From NCBI GenBank assembly GCA_025924845.1, contig JAICHN010000015.1, forward strand, positions 1-25,481: a stretch of 25,481 nucleotides of DNA, written 5' to 3'. Positions within the stretch are counted from its first letter, which is position 1. Each line of letters begins with the position of its first letter. Position numbers and translations under genes: made by a program. This DNA comes from Chloroflexota bacterium (GTDB lineage Bacteria; Chloroflexota; UBA5177; JANWHV01). Below, in pieces: positions 7,270 to 15,347 of the stretch. The notes under the pieces were generated by a model. The model saw only the letters and a list, made by a program, of their open reading frames with translations, ran no database searches and was not told the origin of the DNA.

Positions 7270-8076
7270 ATGCAGGCACATCTGGTCGATGGGCGAGTCC
7301 CGGTCCTGGAGGCGAACGCCGTGGCGAAGCGCTATGGGAGCGTGAGCGCGCTGGAGGGCGTCGACTTTGAGGTCTTTCAAGGGGAGATCTGTGCCTTAAT
7401 CGGCGACAATGGGGCGGGAAAATCGACGCTGGTCAAGATACTGGCCGGTGCCGTCCGTCCCGACAGCGGAGTCCTCAAGTTTCGCGGTAAAGTAGTGGAT
7501 TTTCGCAGCCCACGCGATGCGCGGGCGGTCGGCATCGAGACGGTGTACCAGGACCTTGCCCTGGCGCCGGACCTCGACGTAGCGGCGAATCTCTTCCTCG
7601 GCCGAGAGATCAAGCAGCCCGGCATCCTTGGCTTTTTTGACTTTTATAATCAACGAGCAATGCGAGCGGCAGCCGACGGCCACCTCAGGGAACTCAAGGT
7701 CAATCTGCGATCGATCCGGCAATCGGTGGAGACGCTCTCCGGAGGTCAGCGCCAATCGGTCGCCGTGGCCCGTGCCGTCTTCTGGAGCAAGGAGGTCGTG
7801 ATCCTCGACGAGCCAACCGCCGCTCTGGGCGTTGCTCAATCGGGCATGGTCCTGTCGCTCATGCAACGGGTGCGCGATGCCGGCACGGCCGTCATCTTCA
7901 TCAGCCACAATATGCCGCATGTATTCGAGGTAGCGGATCGAATGATCGTGCTGCGCCGTGGGCGCCGGGTGGGAACCCTTAACCCAGGGTCGGCCACCAT
8001 GGAACACGTGGTCAGCCTGATGACGGGAGCCGTTCAGGCGCACGAGGATCCGGCGCCCCCAAGCCCGTCCGCCTGA
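7270..8076 (+). CDS. Sugar ABC transporter ATP-binding protein (single domain, FrcA-like)
   Basis: Cytoplasmic ATPase driving the importer, 268 aa. All nucleotide-binding motifs are present: Walker A GDNGAGKST (45-53), Q-loop Gln94 in VYQDLA, signature LSGGQ (156-160), Walker B VVILDEP (Asp180, Glu181) and switch His213 in ISHN. It has one ATPase domain, like FrcA, and not the two fused domains of RbsA/XylG, so two copies should pair under one permease complex. EPTAALGV matches the D-loop variant of this subfamily. The C-terminal tail is short and proline-rich. Last gene of the plus-strand operon; its TGA is directly followed by the complement of the next gene's stop, leaving no intergenic base. 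Confidence 0.93.
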   Translation: MQAHLVDGRVPVLEANAVAKRYGSVSALEGVDFEVFQGEICALIGDNGAGKSTLVKILAGAVRPDSGVLKFRGKVVDFRSPRDARAVGIETVYQDLALAPDLDVAANLFLGREIKQPGILGFFDFYNQRAMRAAADGHLRELKVNLRSIRQSVETLSGGQRQSVAVARAVFWSKEVVILDEPTAALGVAQSGMVLSLMQRVRDAGTAVIFISHNMPHVFEVADRMIVLRRGRRVGTLNPGSATMEHVVSLMTGAVQAHEDPAPPSPSA

Positions 8077-9093
8077 TCAAGGAATGATTATCTCCTTCAC
8101 TTGACCAGGGCGGGGCGGCGCCGCCAACAAGGCCGGCAGTTGGTCGAGCCCGTGCTCGGACGTGATCAGTGAGATCAAATTCAGGCGCCCGGAAGCGGCC
8201 AGCTCCACGGCCCGCCCGTGGGTGAGCGGGTTGAGATACGATCCGATCACGCGCAACTCGCGGGCGAACAGGTCGTACGGGCGCACGGCCGCGACCGTAT
8301 CGGGCGGGGGCACTCCGATTACCACTACGGTCCCCCCTCGGCGCGCCGCGGCCACGCTCTGCTCGAACGTCTCCACCACGCCCGCGCACTCCAGCACCAC
8401 ATCGGCCCCGCCCGGTACCAGTCCACCCGGCCCGGTAAGGGCAGCCTGCACATTGCCGACCTGAGGATCGTAGGCGCCGGTGGCGCCCAGTCGCAGAGCC
8501 AGACTCCGCCGCTCGGCCTGGCGAGTGACGAGCACTACCGATATGGCGCCGGCAAGCGCGGCAAGCTGTACCATGATTTGCCCAATTACTCCGCCCCCAA
8601 ATACGATGACGCGCATACCCGGGACGATCGCCGCGTGGTCCAGTCCGCGCAGGCAGCAGGCCAGCGGTTCGCACAACGCTCCCAGAGTAGTGGACAGGCC
8701 GGAGGGCAGGTTATACACCTGTCGCTCCGGCGCGACCACGTATTCGGCCAGCCCTCCGTCGAGGTCCACTCCCAGCGCCACCCGACGCGGACACAGGCAA
8801 GGTTCCCCGCGCCGACACTCGCCACACACACCGCACGAGATGTTCGGATCGACAGTCACTTTCGCCCCCGGCCGGATGGCACAGCCCGCGCCGACCGCAG
8901 TCACCGTCCCGGCGAACTCGTGTCCCGGGGTAAGGGGCAGCAATGCCGGGTAGTCGCCGTGAAAGATATGACGGTCCGTCCCGCAAATGCCGCATGCCTC
9001 GACTCGCACTACCACGCTGCCCGCTTGGATCGAGGGTTCGTCAATGTCGATCACCCGCAGGTCTTCAACCGCCTCCAGGCGCGCCGCTCTCAT
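8077..9093 (-). CDS. Zinc-dependent medium-chain dehydrogenase (alcohol/polyol type)
   Basis: NAD(P)-dependent dehydrogenase of the MDR superfamily, 338 aa, of the threonine/sorbitol-dehydrogenase-like branch. Catalytic zinc residues are Cys37 in GICGTD and His58-Glu59 in PGHEF, with Glu142 in CEPLA. The structural zinc loop keeps four cysteines (87, 90, 93, 101). GGGVIG (166-171) is the coenzyme-binding turn. Facing a sugar ABC operon, it may oxidise an imported sugar alcohol, but it is on the opposite strand and probably transcribed with the GNAT gene (9-nt gap, GAGG ribosome-binding site before its ATG). The substrate cannot be fixed from sequence: sorbitol, xylitol, threonine and others are possible. 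Confidence 0.88.
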   Translation of the reverse strand: MRAARLEAVEDLRVIDIDEPSIQAGSVVVRVEACGICGTDRHIFHGDYPALLPLTPGHEFAGTVTAVGAGCAIRPGAKVTVDPNISCGVCGECRRGEPCLCPRRVALGVDLDGGLAEYVVAPERQVYNLPSGLSTTLGALCEPLACCLRGLDHAAIVPGMRVIVFGGGVIGQIMVQLAALAGAISVVLVTRQAERRSLALRLGATGAYDPQVGNVQAALTGPGGLVPGGADVVLECAGVVETFEQSVAAARRGGTVVVIGVPPPDTVAAVRPYDLFARELRVIGSYLNPLTHGRAVELAASGRLNLISLITSEHGLDQLPALLAAPPRPGQVKEIIIP

Positions 9094-9102
9094 TTTTACC
9101 TC

Positions 9103-9675
9103 TTAGCGGAAGTGAATGGAAATTGGGCGCGTCCCATGGAGGCGCTGGAACCGCTCGCGGGTGAGGCGCATTTGCACATCAACGTAGTATCCGGCCCGGC
9201 CGCTGAACTTGCGGGAACTCCCGACCATCTCGAATCCGCACTTCTTGTAGCACGCCTGGGCACGGGCGTTGGAAGCATAGGTCGTGAGGATCATGGCATT
9301 GAGATTGGTGTAGCGGAAGAGGTGCCCCATTAAGGTGAGAATGGCCTCTGTACCATAGCCCCGACTCCAGCACGAGCGCTCACCGATATAGATACCGAGT
9401 TCGGCTTGACGACGTTCGTAGATCAAGTTGAAGTAGGAGACGATACCGATCATCGTCCCCCCCTCGTCGAGAATGACATAGCGATCGCGGCGCGCGTCAT
9501 GATTATCGCACCAGGTAACCACCTCGGCCTCGAACTGGGCCAGCGTTGGCGCAGCCGGCACGCTGCCGCTCCAAAACTGCAACTCGTCGTCCTGGCCCCA
9601 GCGAAATTGACGCAGCACCTCTTCCCGGTTGAAGCCAAGCGACACATGACGGAGCGTAACCCGGGGACCTACCAT
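9103..9675 (-). CDS. GNAT-family N-acetyltransferase (RimJ/RimL-like)
   Basis: Acetyl-CoA-dependent acyltransferase of the Acetyltransf_3 (RimJ/RimL/SpeG-like) type, 190 aa from ATG 9675. Motif A with the acetyl-CoA pyrophosphate loop is SRGYGTEAILTLMGHLF (RGYGTE 105-110), followed by a NAMILTTYASNARAQACYKKCGFEMVG segment in which the asparagine, tyrosine and GFE are characteristic. The frame remains open to 9912, but a good promoter at 9739-9767 lies inside that extension, so translation must start below about 9732. ATG 9675 is the first methionine before homologous-looking sequence, though its ribosome-binding site is poor. It is first in a likely two-gene unit with the zinc dehydrogenase. 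The acceptor (protein, polyamine or small amine) is unknown. Confidence 0.82.
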   Translation of the reverse strand: MVGPRVTLRHVSLGFNREEVLRQFRWGQDDELQFWSGSVPAAPTLAQFEAEVVTWCDNHDARRDRYVILDEGGTMIGIVSYFNLIYERRQAELGIYIGERSCWSRGYGTEAILTLMGHLFRYTNLNAMILTTYASNARAQACYKKCGFEMVGSSRKFSGRAGYYVDVQMRLTRERFQRLHGTRPISIHFR

Positions 9676-9738
9676 GTACGCCGGAGATACTACACTCCTG
9701 AGCCACTCTTGAGGCGCTTCTTCGATTCGCACGGCACG

Positions 9739-9767
9739 ATTATAAACCAGTGGCCGATGCCCGGCAA
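9739..9767 (-). promoter_or_regulatory. Promoter for the GNAT-dehydrogenase unit
   Basis: On the minus strand TTGCCG (9762-9767) and a consensus TATAAT (9739-9744) are spaced exactly 17 nt. Predicted start near 9732, about 57 nt before the GNAT ATG. It falls in the gap after the polX stop codon, so the GNAT and dehydrogenase genes do not depend on the polX transcript. Confidence 0.7.
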
Positions 9768-9857
9768 TCAAGGAATGGGGGGACAAAGGGCCACTTTTCG
9801 CGGATTCTCCTTCCCGTTTGCCGAATATGCGTACCGGTCGGCCTCGACGAGTCCGGC

Positions 9858-11576
9858 TCACCTCTCGCGATCCAGCCACGCCGTTAGCTCCTCCAGAGGC
9901 GCCGCGTTCCACACATCCTCGCGCCGCGCTCCGCCGCGACGGGCTGTACGCACCCCATATTCCATCAGGTCCAGATGGTCAACCGCATGGGCATCCGTAT
10001 CGATGGTCACCTTCACGCCTGCCTCCAGGGCAAGGCGTATGTCGGCATCTCGGAGGTCGAGGCGCGACGGATTGGCGTTGACCTCCATGGCGGTTCCGGT
10101 GCGTGCGGCGGCGGCGAACACTGCTACGCGGTCGAACTCCACGCCCTCGCGCCCCCCGACGATGCGCGTGCTGGGATGACCGATGATGTCCACATGGGGG
10201 TTCTCCACGGCGCGCAAAAGGCGGGCGGTCGCCTCGGCGGGTGATTGGTTCATCGCGGAATGAATGGAGCCGATTACCAGGTCCAGTTCCGCCAGTACCT
10301 CATCCGAAAAGTCCATGGCGCCGTCCGCCCGAATATCCACCTCCGAGGCGGCGAGTACTCTGATGTCCGGATACCGTGCCGCCACCTCGCGAATGGCGGC
10401 TCTCTGCGCTCGCAAGCGTTCGGGAGTGAGCCCACGGGCAATGCCCAGCCCCCCTGAATGATCCGAGATCGCCATATAGCGATAGCCGCGAGCCCGCGCC
10501 GCCTGAATCATTTGCTCGATGGTGGCCGTGCCATCGCTCCAGTCCGTGTGGAGGTGTAAATCACCCCGCAGATCGGCCAACTCCACCAAACGCGGTACCT
10601 CATGGCGGAGGGCCAGTCGGATCTCGTCCGTGCCCTGGCGAAGCTCGGGTGGAATGTATTGGAGGCCAAGCGCGCCGTAAAGCGCTTCCTCGGTCTCAAA
10701 CCGCTGTATGGCGCCTGTCTGGCTGTCCTCGATGCCGTACTCGGAGATTTTTAGCCCGCGCGCCACGCCGTATTCGCGCAACTGAATGTTGTGCTGTTTG
10801 TTCCCGGTAAAATGCTGGAGAAGCGAGCCGTAGTCCGCCGTCTCCACAAGGCGAAGGTCGAGCTGGAGCCCGCCCGCCAGGATCACGCTGGTCTTGGTGC
10901 TGCCGCTGCCCAGCACGCGGTCCACTTCGGGGAGCTTCACGAGCGCATCCATGACGGCGAGGGGGTCGTCGGCCACGCCTACCAGGTCGAGGTCGCCCAC
11001 GGTGTCCTGATAGCGGCGGAGGCTACCCGCCGGGTCCAGGCGGCGCAGCCCTCCCCCGGCTTGCAGGGCCGCCATGACGCTCTGGACCAGGGGTAGCGCT
11101 TCACCCAGGGGCAGCCGCCCGGTCCGTGCCTTAAACGCGGTGATATTACGCAAGATGCTCGCCGCCGTCTTGGCGCCCACGCGTGGCAAGGCGGCAAGGC
11201 GCCCATCTCCGGCCGCGATTTCCAGATCGGCGAGTGAGACCACCCCCAGTTCGCGATAGGCGCGGGCTGCAAGTTTGGGACCAACGCCGGGAATCTGCAA
11301 GAGAGCGGTCACGCTGGCCGGATACTGCTGGTGGAGCGCGGTCGTCAGCACCGTCGTTCCGGTCGCCTCAATTTCCTTGACATGGTCGGCGATGGAGGCG
11401 CCGATGCCGGGGATGCCCGCCGGATCGCGGGCCAGGAGGGCGCTTACCGGCTCGGCCAATCCTTCCACGGCGTCGGCGGCGCGGCGGTAGGCGCGGATGC
11501 GGAAGATATTTTCCTCCGTCATCTCCAGCAGATCCGCGATCTCCCGCAGTCCGGCGGCGATTTGCGCGTTACGCAT
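9858..11576 (-). CDS. polX: DNA polymerase/3'-5' exonuclease PolX with PHP domain
   Basis: Bacterial/archaeal family X polymerase used in gap filling and base-excision repair, 572 aa, full length for the family. Order: N-terminal 8-kDa-like helix-hairpin-helix part (about 1-75, IPGIGASIADHV), a second HhH (IPGVGPKLAARAYRELG, 95-111), the nucleotidyltransferase palm with GSLRR (184-188) and catalytic Asp195, Asp197 (GDLDLV) and Asp240 (LQLDLR), then a C-terminal PHP domain from about 337 with GDLHLHTDWSDG, ISDHSGG, IGSIHS, IIGHPS and TIDTDAH. All polymerase and PHP metal ligands that I can place are kept. Start at ATG 11576 follows GGGAGGAA; a longer frame to 11636 has no comparable signal. 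Expressed alone, divergent from the small protein gene. Confidence 0.95.
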   Translation of the reverse strand: MRNAQIAAGLREIADLLEMTEENIFRIRAYRRAADAVEGLAEPVSALLARDPAGIPGIGASIADHVKEIEATGTTVLTTALHQQYPASVTALLQIPGVGPKLAARAYRELGVVSLADLEIAAGDGRLAALPRVGAKTAASILRNITAFKARTGRLPLGEALPLVQSVMAALQAGGGLRRLDPAGSLRRYQDTVGDLDLVGVADDPLAVMDALVKLPEVDRVLGSGSTKTSVILAGGLQLDLRLVETADYGSLLQHFTGNKQHNIQLREYGVARGLKISEYGIEDSQTGAIQRFETEEALYGALGLQYIPPELRQGTDEIRLALRHEVPRLVELADLRGDLHLHTDWSDGTATIEQMIQAARARGYRYMAISDHSGGLGIARGLTPERLRAQRAAIREVAARYPDIRVLAASEVDIRADGAMDFSDEVLAELDLVIGSIHSAMNQSPAEATARLLRAVENPHVDIIGHPSTRIVGGREGVEFDRVAVFAAAARTGTAMEVNANPSRLDLRDADIRLALEAGVKVTIDTDAHAVDHLDLMEYGVRTARRGGARREDVWNAAPLEELTAWLDRER

Positions 11577-11628
11577 GGCATGTTCCTCCCCTAAACTGTA
11601 CCAATTTGCCAAAAACCGATCATGTACC

Positions 11629-11658
11629 TTGGACAACGTCCCGCAACTAAGTTATACT
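11629..11658 (+). promoter_or_regulatory. Promoter of the 66-residue protein gene
   Basis: TTGGAC (11629-11634) and TATACT (11653-11658), 18-nt spacer. The predicted start near 11665 leaves a leader of about 35 nt containing two GGAGG ribosome-binding sites. It lies in the 123-nt gap between polX and the small gene. Confidence 0.6.
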
Positions 11659-11699
11659 AATGTGGCGGTGGAGGAATGCAGTTCATGGAGGGCTACACC

Positions 11700-11900
11700 A
11701 TGAAGGAACAGAAGGGCAAGGGCGGCTCAACGCTCTATGCGATCAACAAGACGGCGGGTAAGGCATTCCGAAAGTCCAACGAGGCCGGCGAATGGGAAGC
11801 GGTAGACCCCAAGTCGATCACGGGGAGCGCCGCGCTCGAACGAGCCGGTCACGAAAAGATTGGGAATAACTGGTTCTCGATCTACAAGGCGGGTGCCTAG
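11700..11900 (+). CDS. Small basic protein of unknown function, 66 residues
   Basis: I do not recognise a family. It begins MKEQKGKGGSTLYAINK, is rich in lysine, glycine and alanine, has no membrane segment or signal peptide, and ends in a short aromatic stretch (NNWFSIYKAGA). Tyrosine/phenylalanine residues in spaced short strands (LYAINK, KAFRKS, WFSIYK) suggest a small beta-rich soluble domain. ATG 11700 follows GGAGGG by seven bases; an alternative ATG at 11685 with GGAGG ten bases upstream would add five residues. It has a clear promoter of its own and clean codon usage, which supports a real, separately expressed gene. A weak hairpin lies 31 nt downstream. Confidence 0.7.
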   Translation: MKEQKGKGGSTLYAINKTAGKAFRKSNEAGEWEAVDPKSITGSAALERAGHEKIGNNWFSIYKAGA

Positions 11901-11931
11901 GCTCCGGTTACTGTCCACGTACCGATGTGAG

Positions 11932-11944
11932 AGACCCCCGGTCT
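11932..11944. terminator. Weak hairpin between convergent genes
   Basis: AGACC (11932-11936), loop CCC, GGTCT (11940-11944) followed by TTA. A five-pair stem with only two or three T residues, between the small protein gene and the convergent cobalamin-binding gene. It may act as a weak terminator; the evidence is thin. Confidence 0.3.
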
Positions 11945-12002
11945 TTATCCAGGAATCCGCCGCACTTGTATTTCTCCTGGAGGACTGGGGGCCACTCACC
12001 GG

Positions 12003-12434
12003 TCAGCTTCGCGTGGGTGCGTGCTCCACGATGTACCGCACGACGTCGCGGGAATCGGTCCCGGGCGTGAACACCGCTGCTATGCCGGCTGCAATCAAGG
12101 TCGGAATGTCGGAGGTGGGTATGGTGCCGCCCGCCAAAATCAAGATGTCACCCGCTCCCCCGGCCCGCAGCAGCTCCACGGTGCGCGGCAGCAACGTGAG
12201 ATGCGCGCCCGACAGAATGCTCAGGCATACTACACTCACGTCTTCCTGTATGGAGGCTGCGGCGATCTGTTCGGGTGTCTGACGCAGTCCCGTATAGATG
12301 ACCTCCATGCCGGCGTCCTTGAGCGCGTGCGCGATGATCTTGGCGCCGCGGTCGTGGCCGTCCAGACCGGGCTTCGCTACTAGAACTCGTAAGCGCCTGG
12401 TCTGCTCCCGGTCAGCCTCTTCATTGCCGCTCAT
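12003..12434 (-). CDS. Cobalamin-binding mutase small subunit (methylmalonyl-CoA mutase C-terminal domain)
   Basis: Stand-alone B12-binding Rossmann-like domain, 143 aa, as found in the small subunit of two-part methylmalonyl-CoA or related acyl-CoA mutases. It has the DxHxxG signature in [12 protein letters not shown] (Asp25, His27, Gly30), where the histidine replaces the lower ligand of cobalt, the SILSGAH segment (72-78) and GGTIP (102-106). A radical mutase of this kind needs a large catalytic subunit, which is absent from the window, so the partner must be encoded elsewhere. The gene follows the glycosyltransferase by 42 nt on the same strand, with GGGAG ten bases before its ATG. Methylmalonyl-CoA is the likeliest substrate, but isobutyryl- or ethylmalonyl-CoA mutases share this domain. 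Confidence 0.85.
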   Translation of the reverse strand: MSGNEEADREQTRRLRVLVAKPGLDGHDRGAKIIAHALKDAGMEVIYTGLRQTPEQIAAASIQEDVSVVCLSILSGAHLTLLPRTVELLRAGGAGDILILAGGTIPTSDIPTLIAAGIAAVFTPGTDSRDVVRYIVEHAPTRS

Positions 12435-12476
12435 AAATCTCTGACTCCCTGCCGAGGCTCCTCGGCCGACCAGCCG

Positions 12477-14177
12477 CTAGGCCGGCTTTACCACCAGGTA
12501 CACCACGGCGCCGTTGAAGCGCGCCACGGGGCGGAAGTAGGCGGGATAGCGCCTGATCACCGGTCGGAGGTACAGCTTGGTGGTATAAGTCCAGTTGAAG
12601 TCATCATATACCACATAATCGCGATGCTCAGCGGTCAAATCCTTGAGCATCGCCGTCTTATCAAAACTGTAGGGGTAATTGCGCGACGGCAGGCCCGTCC
12701 AGAGATACAGCAAGTTCGGACTTCGATTGATCACCGTGCTGCCGCCGGGCGCGTGCGTTTTGAGCCATACCGCCGCGGCATGAAAGTCGCGCCAATCAGC
12801 ATAGGCCGGCCATTCGCCAAGCAGGCCAGCCTCATAGTGATACCCCACGTGACGCTCGCTGAGCGCCGTGTGCAACGTCCACAGCCCCGGCCGCCCGCCA
12901 AAGGGGATCAGGATGCAGGCGGCGACCAGCCGCGGATCGAGCCGCCGAAAGGCCCAGGGCAGCGAGGCCAGGAAGCGGAAAGCCTGGGCCAGATAATAGA
13001 AGAGGAAGGGAAGGATCGGTACGGCGAATCGCATGTCCTTCCAGGGCCACAGTAGGACGACCGCCACATAAAAGACCAGATAGGGTTCGGCCAGGGAGCG
13101 GCGCCTGATCAGCGAGTAGACGAAGCCACCCAGGGTAACCCAGAGCAGGGGCAGCGCGATGCTCCCCAGGATGTAGACGCCATCCCAGCCCGTCCCCAGC
13201 ACCATACGCTGAAACTGCTCGGCATAATAGGTGATGTTCCCGCCCACGCGTGACCATAGATCGCCGGTGCTGACCTGGCCCGCTTCCGGAACATATGCCT
13301 GCTTGAGCAGAAACTGACCCAGGTAGTTATGGCCTTCGCCCGAGAAAACCAGCCGATTGCGCAGCGTCCACCCACCTGCCGTGATCAGGAGCACGGTCCC
13401 CACTGCCGGCACCTTGGCTACGCGCTTTCGCCATGCGGCACGCGTCCTCGGTATCGGCGCGGCGAGAAGTAGGTACAGCGGCAAGGCCAGGCACAGGCTC
13501 AAGCCGATGGTGCGGGTGAGAAACGCGGCCGCCGTGGCCAGCGCCGCGATCAGGCCCACCTTCGTGTAGGCGCGGTCTTGTTTCGCATAGATGTCGGCGA
13601 ACCAGCATGCCGCGACGGTAAAGAACAGATAGGGTATCTCGGTAAGTACTTTGTGCGAGTACTCCCAGAATAATTCCGAGGAGCCCGCCGCCACAGTCAC
13701 CACGAGGGCCAGGGGCGCGCTGGCCAGCCATTGGCGAAACAGGAAGAAGCACCAGATCAGCGCCGCGAGAGCGAAAGCGGTGACGAGCATCTCCATGAGC
13801 AATACCGCTCCGGTACCCCAGATCCCGACAATCGGCGCCAGAAACAGGGGGAACAGGAACGGATACTGCGCCTCGACGCGCGGTACGGGGCTCTGAATGT
13901 CGGTATAGCCGTGGCCCATTACCAGCGATTTGGCAAGGGTAATGTAGACCGCGTTGTCGCCATCAACGCTGAGGTTATTGGTGAGGCTGACCATATACAT
14001 CCCCGCCATGCCGCACAGCGCGCCCACGCAAATTGCGATAAAGGCGTACCGCCAAAGCGGCCAGGCGGCGACAGCGGAAAGCCCTCGGGTCGGGGGCGCG
14101 GGGGTGACTGCTGAACCAAGAAGGGAGGGATCGGCCACATACACCGGCGGAGCCCGGCGATCCGGCAGCGATGCCAT
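12477..14177 (-). CDS. Polytopic GT-C glycosyltransferase (GT39/ArnT-like)
   Basis: Membrane protein of 566 aa resembling the GT-C fold enzymes that transfer sugars from polyprenyl-phosphate donors on the outer face of the membrane. First membrane helix is at about 43-65; right after it the extracytoplasmic loop carries the acidic motif SVDGDNAVYITLAKSL (Asp72, Asp74) and then PVPRVEAQYPFLFPLFL, as in GT39/PMT_2 proteins. About ten more hydrophobic segments follow, then a soluble C-terminal region of about 150 residues (ALSERHVGYHYE to the end). It starts two bases from the stop of the DAHP-synthase gene, so the two are translationally linked. Donor and acceptor are unknown; lipid, protein or cell-wall glycan modification are all possible. 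Confidence 0.82.
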   Translation of the reverse strand: MASLPDRRAPPVYVADPSLLGSAVTPAPPTRGLSAVAAWPLWRYAFIAICVGALCGMAGMYMVSLTNNLSVDGDNAVYITLAKSLVMGHGYTDIQSPVPRVEAQYPFLFPLFLAPIVGIWGTGAVLLMEMLVTAFALAALIWCFFLFRQWLASAPLALVVTVAAGSSELFWEYSHKVLTEIPYLFFTVAACWFADIYAKQDRAYTKVGLIAALATAAAFLTRTIGLSLCLALPLYLLLAAPIPRTRAAWRKRVAKVPAVGTVLLITAGGWTLRNRLVFSGEGHNYLGQFLLKQAYVPEAGQVSTGDLWSRVGGNITYYAEQFQRMVLGTGWDGVYILGSIALPLLWVTLGGFVYSLIRRRSLAEPYLVFYVAVVLLWPWKDMRFAVPILPFLFYYLAQAFRFLASLPWAFRRLDPRLVAACILIPFGGRPGLWTLHTALSERHVGYHYEAGLLGEWPAYADWRDFHAAAVWLKTHAPGGSTVINRSPNLLYLWTGLPSRNYPYSFDKTAMLKDLTAEHRDYVVYDDFNWTYTTKLYLRPVIRRYPAYFRPVARFNGAVVYLVVKPA

Positions 14178-14179
14178 CC

Positions 14180-15208
14180 CTAGAGCGCCCGTCCCACCGC
14201 CGCCGCTACCGCCGGTAGCTCCGTCATCATGTGGGCAAACGCCTCGGGCCGCAGCGACTGCGCCCCGTCCGACCAGGCTTGATCGGGCCTTGGATGTACC
14301 TCAATTAAAAGCCCATCCGCCCCTACGGCGACCGCGCCCTTGGTCATAACCGCTACCAAACCGTGGCGGCCCGTGCCGTGACTGGGATCCACGACGACAG
14401 GCAAGTGGCTCAGCTCCTTGATGATGGGGACTGCCGTCAGATCGAGCAGATTGCGGCGTAAACCAACGTCGTCCATCACCGGCAAACCGCGCTCGCAGAG
14501 AATGACGTCCCGATTGCCCTCGCTCAACACGTACTCGGCGGCGAGCAGCCAATTTTCGATGGTCGGGTACATACCACCCCGCTTCACCAACACCGGCTTT
14601 TTGGAACGCCCCGCTTCGCGCAAAAGGGCGTAGTTCTGCATGTTGCGGGCGCCGATTTGCAAGAGATCGGCGTAGGAGGCCACCAACTCGACATCATGGG
14701 GATCCATGACCTCGGTCACGATGGCGAGATTAAAGCGATCGCGTGCCTCGGCCAGAATCTTCAGCCCATCCTCACCGTGTCCCTGAAAATCGTATGGCGA
14801 GGTACGTGGCTTGAAAGCCCCACCGCGGAGCACGGAGGCGCCGGCCGCTGCCACCGCCTCGGCCGTGACCATCACCTGCTCCCTGGTCTCCACCGAGCAG
14901 GGGCCGGCCATCACCACGACGCGTTCGCCGCCCACTTCCACGTCGCGAACCTTCACGACCGTGGACTCGGCCTGAAATTGCCTGCTGGCCAGCTTATAGC
15001 GCGAGGTAATCGGTACCACTCGCTCCACGTACTCGAGCGCGGCCAGACCCTCGGCCAGCACCGCCTTCCGGCTCTCCGGGACGCCGATGGCGCCGATTAC
15101 CGTATGCTCGGTGCCGGAAATGTTCGTACCATAGCCCAGTTCGGTTAAACGTGAGACCACATAATCGCGGTCGGCGGTCGAGGTCCCGATCTTCAGGATA
15201 ATAATCAC
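14180..15208 (-). CDS. aroF: 3-deoxy-7-phosphoheptulonate (DAHP) synthase with N-terminal regulatory domain
   Basis: First enzyme of the shikimate pathway, condensing phosphoenolpyruvate and erythrose 4-phosphate; 342 aa. Residues 1-70 are a ferredoxin/ACT-like regulatory domain (IIILKIGTSTADRDYVVSRL) as in the Thermotoga-type enzyme, where aromatic amino acids act. The TIM-barrel part has the metal cysteine in AGPCSVE (Cys104), KPRTSPYDFQG, IGARNMQN (186-193), VLVKRGG, VDPSHGTG (273-280) and EVHP (303-306). GTG at 15208 is the start: it begins the conserved strand and has AGAGG nine bases upstream, whereas the frame extends into recX without such support. The loop after LCERG reads LPVMDDVGLRRN in place of the RTFE-type segment I expect. 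Co-oriented with the membrane glycosyltransferase. Confidence 0.93.
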   Translation of the reverse strand: MIIILKIGTSTADRDYVVSRLTELGYGTNISGTEHTVIGAIGVPESRKAVLAEGLAALEYVERVVPITSRYKLASRQFQAESTVVKVRDVEVGGERVVVMAGPCSVETREQVMVTAEAVAAAGASVLRGGAFKPRTSPYDFQGHGEDGLKILAEARDRFNLAIVTEVMDPHDVELVASYADLLQIGARNMQNYALLREAGRSKKPVLVKRGGMYPTIENWLLAAEYVLSEGNRDVILCERGLPVMDDVGLRRNLLDLTAVPIIKELSHLPVVVDPSHGTGRHGLVAVMTKGAVAVGADGLLIEVHPRPDQAWSDGAQSLRPEAFAHMMTELPAVAAAVGRAL

Positions 15209-15347
15209 TCTAATATGCCTCTTGGGGTTGTAGGATCTTCCCCGGCCGCGCCTGCCCATGCCGCGGATGAGCAGATCACGCCTGCCGGCAGTCGTCGTGA
15301 AGTGTCCCACACGCGGCGTATTCAGTACAAGGAAGCCATACACCGAT

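Noticed and set aside
8218..9333. 371-codon open frame on the plus strand opposite the zinc dehydrogenase
   Set aside because: Antisense shadow of a well-supported gene, with histidine/arginine-rich sequence and no motif.
9676..9912. Long N-terminal extension of the GNAT reading frame
   Set aside because: A strong minus-strand promoter (TTGCCG-17-TATAAT, 9739-9767) lies inside it and part of it overlaps polX; no conserved residues.
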